Source: Gammaproteobacteria bacterium | GTDB taxonomy: Bacteria; Pseudomonadota; Gammaproteobacteria; Pseudomonadales; Halieaceae | Direction of reading: 5' to 3' | Length of the DNA stretch: 64,000 bases | Assembly: GCA_030427485.1 (NCBI GenBank) | Contig: JAUICG010000012.1 | Location: 85,863 to 149,862 of the forward strand | In this document: in pieces, positions 35,500-43,136 of the stretch | How the letters are laid out: every line of letters begins with the position of its first letter | Position numbering within the stretch: position 1 is the first letter of the stretch | Translations under genes and position numbers: made by a program | Notes under the pieces: generated by a model | Databases searched by the model: none | What the model was told of the DNA's origin: nothing | Seen by the model: only the letters and a program-made list of their open reading frames with translations

Positions 35500-37575
35500 C
35501 TACTCGCCAGTGCCCGGCGGCGGTTGCGACATGGTCGCGATCTCCGCCGGCGCCTGCATGGCCCGCAGCCTGAGGTAGTGGCGGATATCCTCGAGCACCG
35601 ATTCGGGCAGCGTCGGTGATGCCGGCATGCCCTGCATTTTGTAACTGCCGTCGATGACCACGGCCTTGAACAGGTCGGGGTTCAGTATCGCTGGCGAAAA
35701 GCGCAGGTCCGGCGCGGAGCCGCCGCCAATCGCATTGGTGCCGTGGCAGACGATGCAGGCGTTGGTCGCAAACGCCATCGCGCCGGCCTGCACCCGCTCT
35801 TCATCCGGCGCGAAATCCGGGTCGTCAGGCGGCACCAGGGGAGGGGGGGCGAATGCGGGCACTTCCGCGGCGCCGCCGATGGCGAACGTCAGCAGTCTGC
35901 GCGGCAATTGGTAATCTGTTCGATAGGCGGCGTTGCCGGTCGCGAGAATGCCGCCGCCCTGTGAGCCGTTGCCGGTCAGTACGCTGATGTATTGTTTGTC
36001 CTTGATACTGTAGGAGATCGGCGGCGCCACCACCGGCGCGTCCGTTTTGTACGACCAGACCTGCTCGCCGCTGCGCGCATCGTAAGCCACCAGGTAACCG
36101 TCGATCCTGCCCTGGAAGACGAGGTCGCCAGCGGTCGCCAGCACACCCCCGGGCCAGTCGCCCGGCAATTCGATGCTCCAGGCCGCGCGCTGGGAGACCG
36201 GGTCCCAGGCTTTCAGGAAGCTGCGGCGGCTGCCGGGCAGCTCCGCATCGGCGATCAGCGTAAGGCCCATGCCGGCGGTAAAGCCGGTGGCATCCGGCGG
36301 CGCGGCGCCGATCAGCGCGCCCACGTCCATCACCGGAATGTACACGAGGCCGGTGCGTTCACTGTAGGCCTGCGGCAGCCAACTGTGCGCCCCCTGCGGC
36401 CCGGGCCACAGCTCGAACAGGCCGGGCTTGTCCTGGTAGCGGATACCGGGGTTTTCCACCGGGCGGCCGGTTTTTGCGTCAATTCGCTCGGCCCAGCTGA
36501 CCCTGGCGAATTTTTCTGCCGAGATAAACTCGCCGGTGGCCGCATCCAGCACGTAGAAAAAGCCGTTCTTCGGGGCCTGCATCAGCACCTTGCGGGGCTT
36601 GCCGTCAATCGGCACGGTGGCAATGGTCATATCCTGGGACGCGGTGCAGTCCCATTGCTCGCCGGGGCACACCTGGTAGTGCCAGACGTAGTCGCCGGTA
36701 TCGGCGTTCACCGCCACGACAGACGCGAGGAAGAGATTGTCGCCGCCGCCCGGACTGCGCAGTTGCTGGTTGTAGGGGAAGCCGTTGCCGATGCCGAGAT
36801 AGACCAGGTTGAGTTCAGCGTCGTAGCTGAAGGCGTTCCAGGCCGTGCCGCCGCCACCCTTGCCGTACCAGTCGCCTTTCCAGGTGGCGCGCATGATTTT
36901 TTCCGCCTCGTTGGCGGCGGGCACGGAAGGATCACCCGGTACGCTGTAGAATCGCCACAACTGCTTGCCCGTCAGCGCGTCGTAAGCGGTGACGTAGCCG
37001 CGCAGCGGGCTGATGTCGGCACCGCCATGACCGACGATCACCTTGCCGTCGAATACCCGCGGCGCGCCGTTGCTGTTGCGCAGTTCCGACAGTTCGAATT
37101 GCCGGGTATGCCACAGGGGTTGGCCTGTCTTATCGTCCAGCGCGATCACGCGGCCATCCGTGGTTGCGAGAAATACCCTGTCGTTCCACCAGGCGATACC
37201 CTTGTTGCCCCAGCTCATATGCAGCGGGCTTTGCGCGATGTCACGCACGCCGGCATTGAACTCCCACAACAACTTGCCGCTGGCGGCGTCAAAGGCGCGG
37301 ATGTGGCTGTGCCCGGTGGTGGTGAACAGCTTGTCGCCGCCTTTCACCGGCGCCGAAACGGTAAACCCCGGTTCCAGGTCGAAGTACCAGGCCAGGCCCA
37401 GTTTTTCCACATTGCTGACAGCGATCCCGGTGAGCGGGCTGTAGTGCTGCTCACTGCCATCGCGGCCGAAGTTCGGCCAGTCGCCGGCAGCGACCTGCGC
37501 CGCCGCGGTCGTACCGGTACAGCAACAGGCCAGGCCCAGGATGAATAACAACACAGACAGTCGCGGCTTGAGCAT
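35500..37575 (-). CDS. PQQ-dependent alcohol dehydrogenase with C-terminal cytochrome c
   Basis: 691-residue periplasmic quinohaemoprotein with signal peptide (MLKPRLSVLLFILGLACC...AAAQ), eight-bladed PQQ propeller and a C-terminal haem domain carrying CIVCH. The likely active-site Asp is in EQWDCTASQ; the residue two places later is Thr, not the Asp of lanthanide-dependent enzymes, so a calcium-type site is expected. The adjacent-cysteine pair of classical members appears to be missing: the expected place reads SPLHMSWGNKG. ATG 37575 is preferred over 37593 because it begins the signal peptide. Probably oxidises a hydroxylated product of the P450 upstream. Confidence 0.85.
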   Translation of the reverse strand: MLKPRLSVLLFILGLACCCTGTTAAAQVAAGDWPNFGRDGSEQHYSPLTGIAVSNVEKLGLAWYFDLEPGFTVSAPVKGGDKLFTTTGHSHIRAFDAASGKLLWEFNAGVRDIAQSPLHMSWGNKGIAWWNDRVFLATTDGRVIALDDKTGQPLWHTRQFELSELRNSNGAPRVFDGKVIVGHGGADISPLRGYVTAYDALTGKQLWRFYSVPGDPSVPAANEAEKIMRATWKGDWYGKGGGGTAWNAFSYDAELNLVYLGIGNGFPYNQQLRSPGGGDNLFLASVVAVNADTGDYVWHYQVCPGEQWDCTASQDMTIATVPIDGKPRKVLMQAPKNGFFYVLDAATGEFISAEKFARVSWAERIDAKTGRPVENPGIRYQDKPGLFELWPGPQGAHSWLPQAYSERTGLVYIPVMDVGALIGAAPPDATGFTAGMGLTLIADAELPGSRRSFLKAWDPVSQRAAWSIELPGDWPGGVLATAGDLVFQGRIDGYLVAYDARSGEQVWSYKTDAPVVAPPISYSIKDKQYISVLTGNGSQGGGILATGNAAYRTDYQLPRRLLTFAIGGAAEVPAFAPPPLVPPDDPDFAPDEERVQAGAMAFATNACIVCHGTNAIGGGSAPDLRFSPAILNPDLFKAVVIDGSYKMQGMPASPTLPESVLEDIRHYLRLRAMQAPAEIATMSQPPPGTGE

Positions 37576-37633
37576 GTTTGGATCGCCCCACATTTTTGTT
37601 GTTGTCTTTACCAGTGCGCCTGACCGGCTGCGC

Positions 37634-38881
37634 TTACCACACCAGGGGCACAGCTTCCGGTCCGACGACTCCGCCCGGTCGATACTCGATAGCGGCGCCG
37701 GGCTTCAGCGAAAACTCCGGGATGCGCCGCAGCCATTCCTGCAGCGCGATCTTGATCTCCAGCCGGGCGAGGTGCGCACCCATGCAACTGTGCGCACCGC
37801 CGGCAAACGCCAGCACCGGTTTGCGCCGGCGGTGGAAATCCGTGTCCTTCGGATTGGGGAAAACGTCCGGATCGTAGTTGCACACCGGCAGCAGTGACGT
37901 CACGCGGTCGCCTTTTTTCATTTTCACGCCGTGCAGCTCGCAGTCCTGCGCCAGCATGCGGCCGGAAAACGTGACGGTCCAGACGCGCAACAGCTCCTCG
38001 ACCTGGTTGTCGATGTTCTCCGGCTCGGCGATCAGCTCCCGGCAGCGTGCGGGATTGTTGGCCAGCCACAGCCAGATATTGTTCAGCGTGGCGAAAACAG
38101 TGTCCAGCCCGCCGATAAACAGGAAAATCACGAAGCCGAAAATTTCCGGCGGCGTCATCGGTCGATCGTCGACGGTGGCGTGCACAATGCGGCTGATCAC
38201 CCGGTCGTCCGGCGTCACGGTTTTCTCCGCGATCACTTCCTTCAGGTAGCTGCTGATCGCGGACATGGCGCTGGCCATCGCCGCGCGGTCCTGGGAGTGC
38301 AGCAACTGCATCGCCCAGTCCACGAAGGTGTCGCGCTTTTCCTGCGGCAGCCCCATCAGGTCGAGGAAAACGGACACCGGCAGCGGTCGCCCGAACGCGG
38401 TGGTGTACTCGCATTCACCCCGGTCGATAAACTCGTCGATCAACTCGTTGGCGAGAGCGCGAATCTTGTCCTGCAGCGCAAGCACCGCCTGGGGCGAAAA
38501 TACCGGGTCGAGAATTGCGCGGTATTTGCGGTGGTCCGGCGGATCGATCTCGATCGGTATGAAGTAGAAGTAATCGTCGGGGTCGCGCGGGAAGGGGGTC
38601 GCGCCCTCATTGGAGAAATACTCCGGGTGCCGCAGCATGAACATCGCATCCGCGTGCTTGATCAATTGCCAGGAATTGCCGAAATCATTCACCTCGTAGA
38701 ACACGGGCGGGTAGTGCGCGTGCATGTCGGCCATGAAGGCGTGCGGTGCGGCCAGGAACTCCGGTCCAAAGGGGATATTGCACGAACGGATCAGCGCCTC
38801 GGGGACGTGCGCGGGAATCTGGTCGCGGCCCGCGATGCGCGGGAATTGCGGTGGTACCGGATGGGTCGGGTCGATAGCCAT
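37634..38881 (-). CDS. Cytochrome P450 monooxygenase
   Basis: 415-residue soluble bacterial P450. Haem ligand Cys366 lies in FAGGAHSCMGAHLA, the ExxR of the K helix is EELLR (295-299) and the oxygen-binding I-helix motif is GGLDT (257-261). It resembles class I terpene and fatty-acid hydroxylases that need ferredoxin and a reductase. It is 12 bases downstream of the Rieske gene and 58 bases upstream of the PQQ dehydrogenase start. The ferredoxin at 40680 is the obvious redox partner; no ferredoxin reductase is in the window. Confidence 0.92.
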   Translation of the reverse strand: MAIDPTHPVPPQFPRIAGRDQIPAHVPEALIRSCNIPFGPEFLAAPHAFMADMHAHYPPVFYEVNDFGNSWQLIKHADAMFMLRHPEYFSNEGATPFPRDPDDYFYFIPIEIDPPDHRKYRAILDPVFSPQAVLALQDKIRALANELIDEFIDRGECEYTTAFGRPLPVSVFLDLMGLPQEKRDTFVDWAMQLLHSQDRAAMASAMSAISSYLKEVIAEKTVTPDDRVISRIVHATVDDRPMTPPEIFGFVIFLFIGGLDTVFATLNNIWLWLANNPARCRELIAEPENIDNQVEELLRVWTVTFSGRMLAQDCELHGVKMKKGDRVTSLLPVCNYDPDVFPNPKDTDFHRRRKPVLAFAGGAHSCMGAHLARLEIKIALQEWLRRIPEFSLKPGAAIEYRPGGVVGPEAVPLVW

Positions 38882-38893
38882 GGTGTCGTTTCC

Positions 38894-40333
38894 TCAGTCT
38901 TCGGCGGGCTGGCGCAGGTAGCGATCCAGTTCCCGGTGCATTGCCATGATCACTTTCTCGTGGTGACTGGCCAGCCACACCTGCCGTATCGAGCGGGAGT
39001 GCAGGCCCTTCTGTATGCGCTTCAGGTTGCCGAGGTCCTGCCGCGGAATCTGGTACACCTGCGCGGGGTCCTCGAGGTCGGTGACGGGTATCACCTCGGC
39101 GCGTTCGCGCGCGGCGTCGGCCGGCAGCGAGCGGGTGGAATAAATCTCGAAGGTGCAGCGGTCGGGGTCGGTGGCGTGGGGGCGCACGCGGTAGATCATC
39201 GCGTTGCCGGCCTGCGGGAGAATCATCACATTCGGAAAGATCATCACCTCGCCGCCCCACATGCCGAGGATTTCCGGCGTGGGTTTCGGCATCGGACGCT
39301 GTTTCGCGGCCGCATCCTCGTACAGTGTGCGGATGTATTCCGCGCCGAGACTGGAGCCCTCGGGAATGGGCTTGCCGCGCAGGGTTTTCAGCAGGTCGAC
39401 ATCCGCCTGCAGCACCTGGGCATCCATGCCGTCCACCAGCAACTGCAGCCGCGCCGCCATCGCATCCACGGCGTCCGCGCCGGTCGGCATATTGCTCACC
39501 TTGCCCTGCATCGGGGTGTTCGCGCCGGCGTAGAAACGCCCGTGGCCGTGCTCGAACGTGTCATAGGCGACCTTGTGATGGGTGAAGTCGGCGTATTCCT
39601 GCTCCATCGTTTCGCCGTAGATGAAGTCGGCCGCACCCGTTTCCAGTTGCGGATGGGTCGCCGGTACATGGTAGGTCTCGTAGAACGCCTCCTGGGCCAC
39701 CTTCCAGTTGGCCGGAATGGGGATGGACTTCCACCAGTAGTGGCGCATCTCGGCGACGTTCAGGTCCTCGAGCAATTCGCGGATCGGCGCGATGTAGTCC
39801 GCAAAGGGAATGCAGTCCGCATCGAAATTGATGAACACGAAACCGGCGAACACCTCACAGCGCAGGCTTTTCAGCGCGACATCCTCGTCGCACAGCTTGC
39901 CGCCGTGGAACTCCTCCCGCGCCAGCACGTATTGATTCGCGCCCTCTGTGTTCCAGCGCCAGCCGTGAAACGGGCAGATGATATTGCCGTGCTCGAACGT
40001 GCCCGAGCCCTCGGTCAGCGCGGTGCCGCGGTGCGGGCAGACGTTGTGGTAGGCCTTGACGGTTTGCTCGTCCACCCGCACCAGGAAAACCGCCTGGTCG
40101 CCGATTTCATAGGTGGTGAAATCGTTGACCGCCGGGATTTCATCGACCCGCGCCGCGACCTGCCACACCCTTGGCCACAGCCGCTCAAATTCCAGCTGCA
40201 GGAACTTCGGGTCGATATAGCGTCCCACGCGCAATCCGCCGTCCAGTGTCTCCCAGCTGGATGGCCAGTCCGGACCCGCGTCTTTGGCGCGCGCCATCTG
40301 CGCTACGTTGGATTTGCGGCTTTGCTTGCTCAT
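38894..40333 (-). CDS. Rieske non-haem iron oxygenase, alpha subunit
   Basis: 479-residue oxygenase, more distant from the other two. Rieske ligands are Cys99-x-His101 (CPHRG) and Cys120-x2-His123 (CPFHGW), and the catalytic histidines lie in YETYHVPATH with Glu three residues before the first. The C-terminal half has GMWGGEVMIFPNVMILP, of the kind seen in terpenoid/steroid-type and carnitine-type monooxygenases. It begins the minus-strand operon to P450, PQQ dehydrogenase and SDR, from a promoter in the 346-base region ending at 40679. Confidence 0.92.
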   Translation of the reverse strand: MSKQSRKSNVAQMARAKDAGPDWPSSWETLDGGLRVGRYIDPKFLQLEFERLWPRVWQVAARVDEIPAVNDFTTYEIGDQAVFLVRVDEQTVKAYHNVCPHRGTALTEGSGTFEHGNIICPFHGWRWNTEGANQYVLAREEFHGGKLCDEDVALKSLRCEVFAGFVFINFDADCIPFADYIAPIRELLEDLNVAEMRHYWWKSIPIPANWKVAQEAFYETYHVPATHPQLETGAADFIYGETMEQEYADFTHHKVAYDTFEHGHGRFYAGANTPMQGKVSNMPTGADAVDAMAARLQLLVDGMDAQVLQADVDLLKTLRGKPIPEGSSLGAEYIRTLYEDAAAKQRPMPKPTPEILGMWGGEVMIFPNVMILPQAGNAMIYRVRPHATDPDRCTFEIYSTRSLPADAARERAEVIPVTDLEDPAQVYQIPRQDLGNLKRIQKGLHSRSIRQVWLASHHEKVIMAMHRELDRYLRQPAED

Positions 40334-40486
40334 GAATCCTCCCGTTTTATGCGGTTGCCGCGGAGTCGCACCGTACGGTGGATTTCGCGGCAGGGTGTTA
40401 CTGGGCTGCGGCTCCTGTCTGGAAGAATCTCCCCGTCTCGCCAGGAGTGCGCCGGCTTGTCGCAGGGATTCTACGACCTTGTGCTA

Positions 40487-40504
40487 ATCAACACAACTGT
40501 TCAT
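40487..40504. promoter_or_regulatory. Operator-like near-palindrome ATCAACA-CAAC-TGTTCAT
   Basis: Seven-base left arm identical to that at 26052 and right arm TGTTCAT (one mismatch from a perfect TGTTGAT), with the same 4-base spacer. The pairing of two sites in two divergent catabolic promoter regions suggests one regulator. The neighbouring bases also include TTGTG-N8-CACAA (40479-40496). Confidence 0.5.
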
Positions 40505-40606
40505 TACCTGCCTGTGGTCCGGCGTGTCCGGATGGAGCGGTAACCTGCAAGCGGCGGCTCCCGAAGACGCTGTCCCGCCCCTGCCGGCGCTGTGTCCGCA
40601 ATCGTA

Positions 40607-40635
40607 TTGACACGCACTGTCTCATTTCTTACGAT
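40607..40635 (+). promoter_or_regulatory. Sigma70-type promoter for ferredoxin-P450-tetR
   Basis: Consensus -35 TTGACA at 40607-40612, exactly 17 bases, then -10 TACGAT at 40630-40635. The start of transcription would fall near 40642, about 38 bases before the ferredoxin ATG; GGGAGGAGG precedes the ATG. This is the best promoter match noticed in the window. Confidence 0.7.
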
Positions 40636-40647
40636 ACGCAGCGTATC
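40633..40647. promoter_or_regulatory. Perfect palindrome GATACGC-A-GCGTATC over the -10 element
   Basis: Seven-base arms around a single A, overlapping the -10 and the likely start site of the promoter at 40607-40635. A protein bound here would block RNA polymerase. The TetR gene at 42326, third in the same operon, is the nearest candidate repressor. Confidence 0.6.
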
Positions 40648-40679
40648 ATAAATAACGTTCAACCGGGAGGAGGCAGTTC

Positions 40680-41000
40680 ATGCCAGAGGTCATCGTCACC
40701 ACGCGCAGCGGCGAGCAACAAGCCATTCCGTTTACGCCCGGCACCACCCTCATGCAGGCCATTACCGAAGGCGGTATCTACGAGTTGCAGGCCCTCTGCG
40801 GCGGCGTTTGTTCCTGCGCCACCTGCCATGTGCACATCGACGCCGGGCATAGCGCCGAGCTGCCGACCGTCAGCGAGGATGAGGACGGCCTGCTGGCGGG
40901 CTCCGAGCACCGCAGCGAACGGTCCCGTCTCTCCTGCCAGATTCGCCTGACCGATGCGCTGGACGGTTTGCGGGTCACGATCGCCGCCGAGGACGAGTAG
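40680..41000 (+). CDS. [2Fe-2S] ferredoxin (putidaredoxin-like)
   Basis: 106-residue plant/vertebrate-type ferredoxin. Cluster ligands are Cys40-x5-Cys46-x2-Cys49 and Cys86 (SCQI), the arrangement of P450-serving adrenodoxin/putidaredoxin types. Start ATG 40680 has GGGAGGAGG upstream. It precedes a P450 gene (36-base gap) and probably serves both P450s and perhaps the Rieske oxygenases. A ferredoxin reductase is not in the window. Confidence 0.93.
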   Translation: MPEVIVTTRSGEQQAIPFTPGTTLMQAITEGGIYELQALCGGVCSCATCHVHIDAGHSAELPTVSEDEDGLLAGSEHRSERSRLSCQIRLTDALDGLRVTIAAEDE

Positions 41001-41036
41001 CGCGGTTCGCGCGCACGACAGACAGGAGACGCACGC

Positions 41037-42323
41037 ATGAGCGCTACCGATTTGACAGGCAAGGACTATTTCACGGATCTTTCCCTGCTGCTGGACCCCT
41101 ACGAATACTTCAGGCAGATGTACGCCAGGGGGCCGGTGTCCCCGATGGGGTCGGCGGACTCCCTGCTGGTGACCGGCTTCGCGGAAGCGGTGGAGGTATT
41201 GCGCAACAACAGGGATTTTTCCTCCGCTATCGCCACCACAGGGGCCGGCCAGCCGCTGACCTTCGTTCCCGAGGGGCCGGACATTTCCACGCAACTCGAT
41301 GCGTTCTACGAGCAGTTGGGGCCGATGAACCTGCTGGTCAACTACGACGGAATGCCGCACGCGCGACTGCGCGCGATCGCCAGCCAATTGTTCACCCCGA
41401 CGCGCCTGAAGGCGACGCATGATTTCATGCACGAGTTCGCCGCGCAACTGGTGCGCGAGTCGGTGCAGAAGGGCGGCTGCGAAATCGTCAATGAGATCGC
41501 CACGCCGTTTGTCACGCTGGTGGTGGCCGAGATACTCGGTGTACCGCCCGGCGACCGCGAGAAGTTCCGCGCGGTGATCGACGCCGCGCCGCCGCCGGGC
41601 AACATGAATCGCGATGACGCGCGCGAAGACAGCGAACCGCAGATGTCGCCGCTGGAGTACATGGGCCTGTTTTTCTTCGAGTACCTGAGCGACCGGCGGG
41701 ACAATCCGCGCGATGACCTGCTGACCCAGCTGGCGCTGGCGACCTACCCCGACGGTGAACTGCCCGACCTGCTCGAGATGGTCAAGTTGTCGGGTTTCCT
41801 GTTTGGCGCCGGCCAGGATACCAGCGCCAAGTTGATCAGCAACGCGATGCGCCGGATCGCCGAAGATCCGGTCCTGCAGGAGCAGCTGCGCGCGGACTAC
41901 ACCCTGATCCCGCCGATGCTGGAAGAGGTGCTGCGGCTGGAGGGTTCCACCAAGGCCACCTGGCGCATCGCCCGCCGGGATACGAAAATCGGCGACATGG
42001 AGATTCCCGCGGGCACGCGGCTGACCGTGGCGCTGGCAGCCGCTAACCGCGATCCGCGGCGCTGGGAAAATCCCGAGGAATTCCGGATCGGCCGTCCGCG
42101 CATCCAGGAGCACCTCGGCTTCGGGCGCGGGGTTCATACCTGTGCCGGCGCGCCGCTGGCGCGACTCGAGGTGGCCGCAATTCTCCGGCATTTCCTGGAG
42201 CAGACGACGCAGATCAGCCTGAACGCTGAGAAACACGGCCCGCCCGGCAATCGAAAACTGGAGTATGAACCCAGTTACATCATCCGCGGCCTGGCGAATC
42301 TGCACCTCGAACTGCGGGCCTGA
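41037..42323 (+). CDS. Cytochrome P450 monooxygenase
   Basis: 428-residue soluble P450: haem Cys369 in FGRGVHTCAGAPLARLE, EEVLR (296-300), I-helix FGAGQDT (256-262). An insertion around 185-205 (APPPGNMNRDDAREDSEP) lengthens the F/G region and may shape the substrate channel. Start ATG 41037 has ACAGGAG nearby. Second gene of the ferredoxin-P450-TetR operon; only 2 bases separate it from the regulator. Hydroxylation of a hydrophobic substrate is inferred. Confidence 0.93.
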   Translation: MSATDLTGKDYFTDLSLLLDPYEYFRQMYARGPVSPMGSADSLLVTGFAEAVEVLRNNRDFSSAIATTGAGQPLTFVPEGPDISTQLDAFYEQLGPMNLLVNYDGMPHARLRAIASQLFTPTRLKATHDFMHEFAAQLVRESVQKGGCEIVNEIATPFVTLVVAEILGVPPGDREKFRAVIDAAPPPGNMNRDDAREDSEPQMSPLEYMGLFFFEYLSDRRDNPRDDLLTQLALATYPDGELPDLLEMVKLSGFLFGAGQDTSAKLISNAMRRIAEDPVLQEQLRADYTLIPPMLEEVLRLEGSTKATWRIARRDTKIGDMEIPAGTRLTVALAAANRDPRRWENPEEFRIGRPRIQEHLGFGRGVHTCAGAPLARLEVAAILRHFLEQTTQISLNAEKHGPPGNRKLEYEPSYIIRGLANLHLELRA

Positions 42324-42325
42324 GC

Positions 42326-42907
42326 ATGCCAGCCGCGCCGGATGCCAGTAGCGAGAAGGCAATCGATGCACGCAAACTGCGTTCTCGACAGGCGTTGTCC
42401 CGGGCGTTCCTGAAACTGCTGGAGCGCAAGACTCTCGACCAGATAGCCATTCGGGAAATCGCAGCGGCCGCCAATATCGGACACGCGACGTTCTACCGTC
42501 ACTACGCCAGCAAGGAGGCCCTGCTCAATGACCTGGCCGCGGACGAGATTCGTCGCCTGGTGAGTCTCAGCCTGCCGGTGATGCGCGAGGCCAGCACGCG
42601 GGCGGCCTGTGAAGCGCTGTGTACGCATGTCTATGGCAACAGAAAGATCTGGACTACACTGCTGACGGGCGGTGCTGCCAGCACAGTAAAAGAGGAGTTG
42701 CTGGGGATATCGCGCGATGTCGCGGCTCAGTTAGACAACCATTCCCCCAGTCCGGAGGTGGCAGAACTGAAAGTGATACTTTCGGTGAACGCCATTATGG
42801 AGATACTGGCGTGGTGGCTGCGGCAGAAAAAGCCGCTACCCCCCGGCTTTGTAGCAGAGGTATTGGAGCAGATTATCAGCCTGCACGACCAACTCGTTAT
42901 CGCATGA
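42326..42907 (+). CDS. TetR/AcrR-family transcriptional regulator
   Basis: 193-residue regulator with the N-terminal helix-turn-helix LDQIAIREIAAAANIGHATFYRHYASKE (about residues 35-62) and a C-terminal ligand domain. It is the last gene of the ferredoxin-P450 operon, a position typical of a self-controlling repressor. The palindrome at 40633-40647 over the operon promoter is a plausible site. Confidence 0.9.
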   Translation: MPAAPDASSEKAIDARKLRSRQALSRAFLKLLERKTLDQIAIREIAAAANIGHATFYRHYASKEALLNDLAADEIRRLVSLSLPVMREASTRAACEALCTHVYGNRKIWTTLLTGGAASTVKEELLGISRDVAAQLDNHSPSPEVAELKVILSVNAIMEILAWWLRQKKPLPPGFVAEVLEQIISLHDQLVIA

Positions 42908-43136
42908 GAATTCGATAAACTGCATACATAATCCGCTGGAAATAATAGCAGCATCCATATGGCGCTTTAGCCGGATTTCAGGTACTTCATTTCACAGGGC
43001 CTGAAATTTCACTATCTTGATTGAGGCAACGAAGGTACCCCCGTATTGCTGCTTCTGCATTGATTCAGTTCCTCTGAGCGATGCGTAAACGAACAGCAGT
43101 GACCTATACTTCCACTCCCATCCCTGTTTTGCGCCG

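Larger units (their letters stand above)
40334..40679. promoter_or_regulatory. Divergent Rieske/ferredoxin regulatory region
   Basis: 346-base non-coding region between divergent operons. It holds an operator-like near-palindrome (40487-40504), the sigma70-type promoter (40607-40635) and a perfect palindrome over its -10 (40633-40647), each listed separately. No tRNA or further gene is seen in bases 40334-40480. Confidence 0.6.

Noticed and set aside
35992..37548. 518-codon plus-strand frame opposite the PQQ dehydrogenase
   Set aside because: It is the shadow of the PQQ/cytochrome gene; no motif or ribosome site supports it.
37931..40543. 870-codon plus-strand frame opposite the P450 and Rieske genes
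   Set aside because: It runs across two well-supported minus-strand genes and into their promoter region, and shows no family similarity.
42908..43136. Possible terminator in the convergent gap after the second TetR gene
   Set aside because: CAGGGCCTG gives only a short stem with no T-run; nothing else in the gap was convincing.
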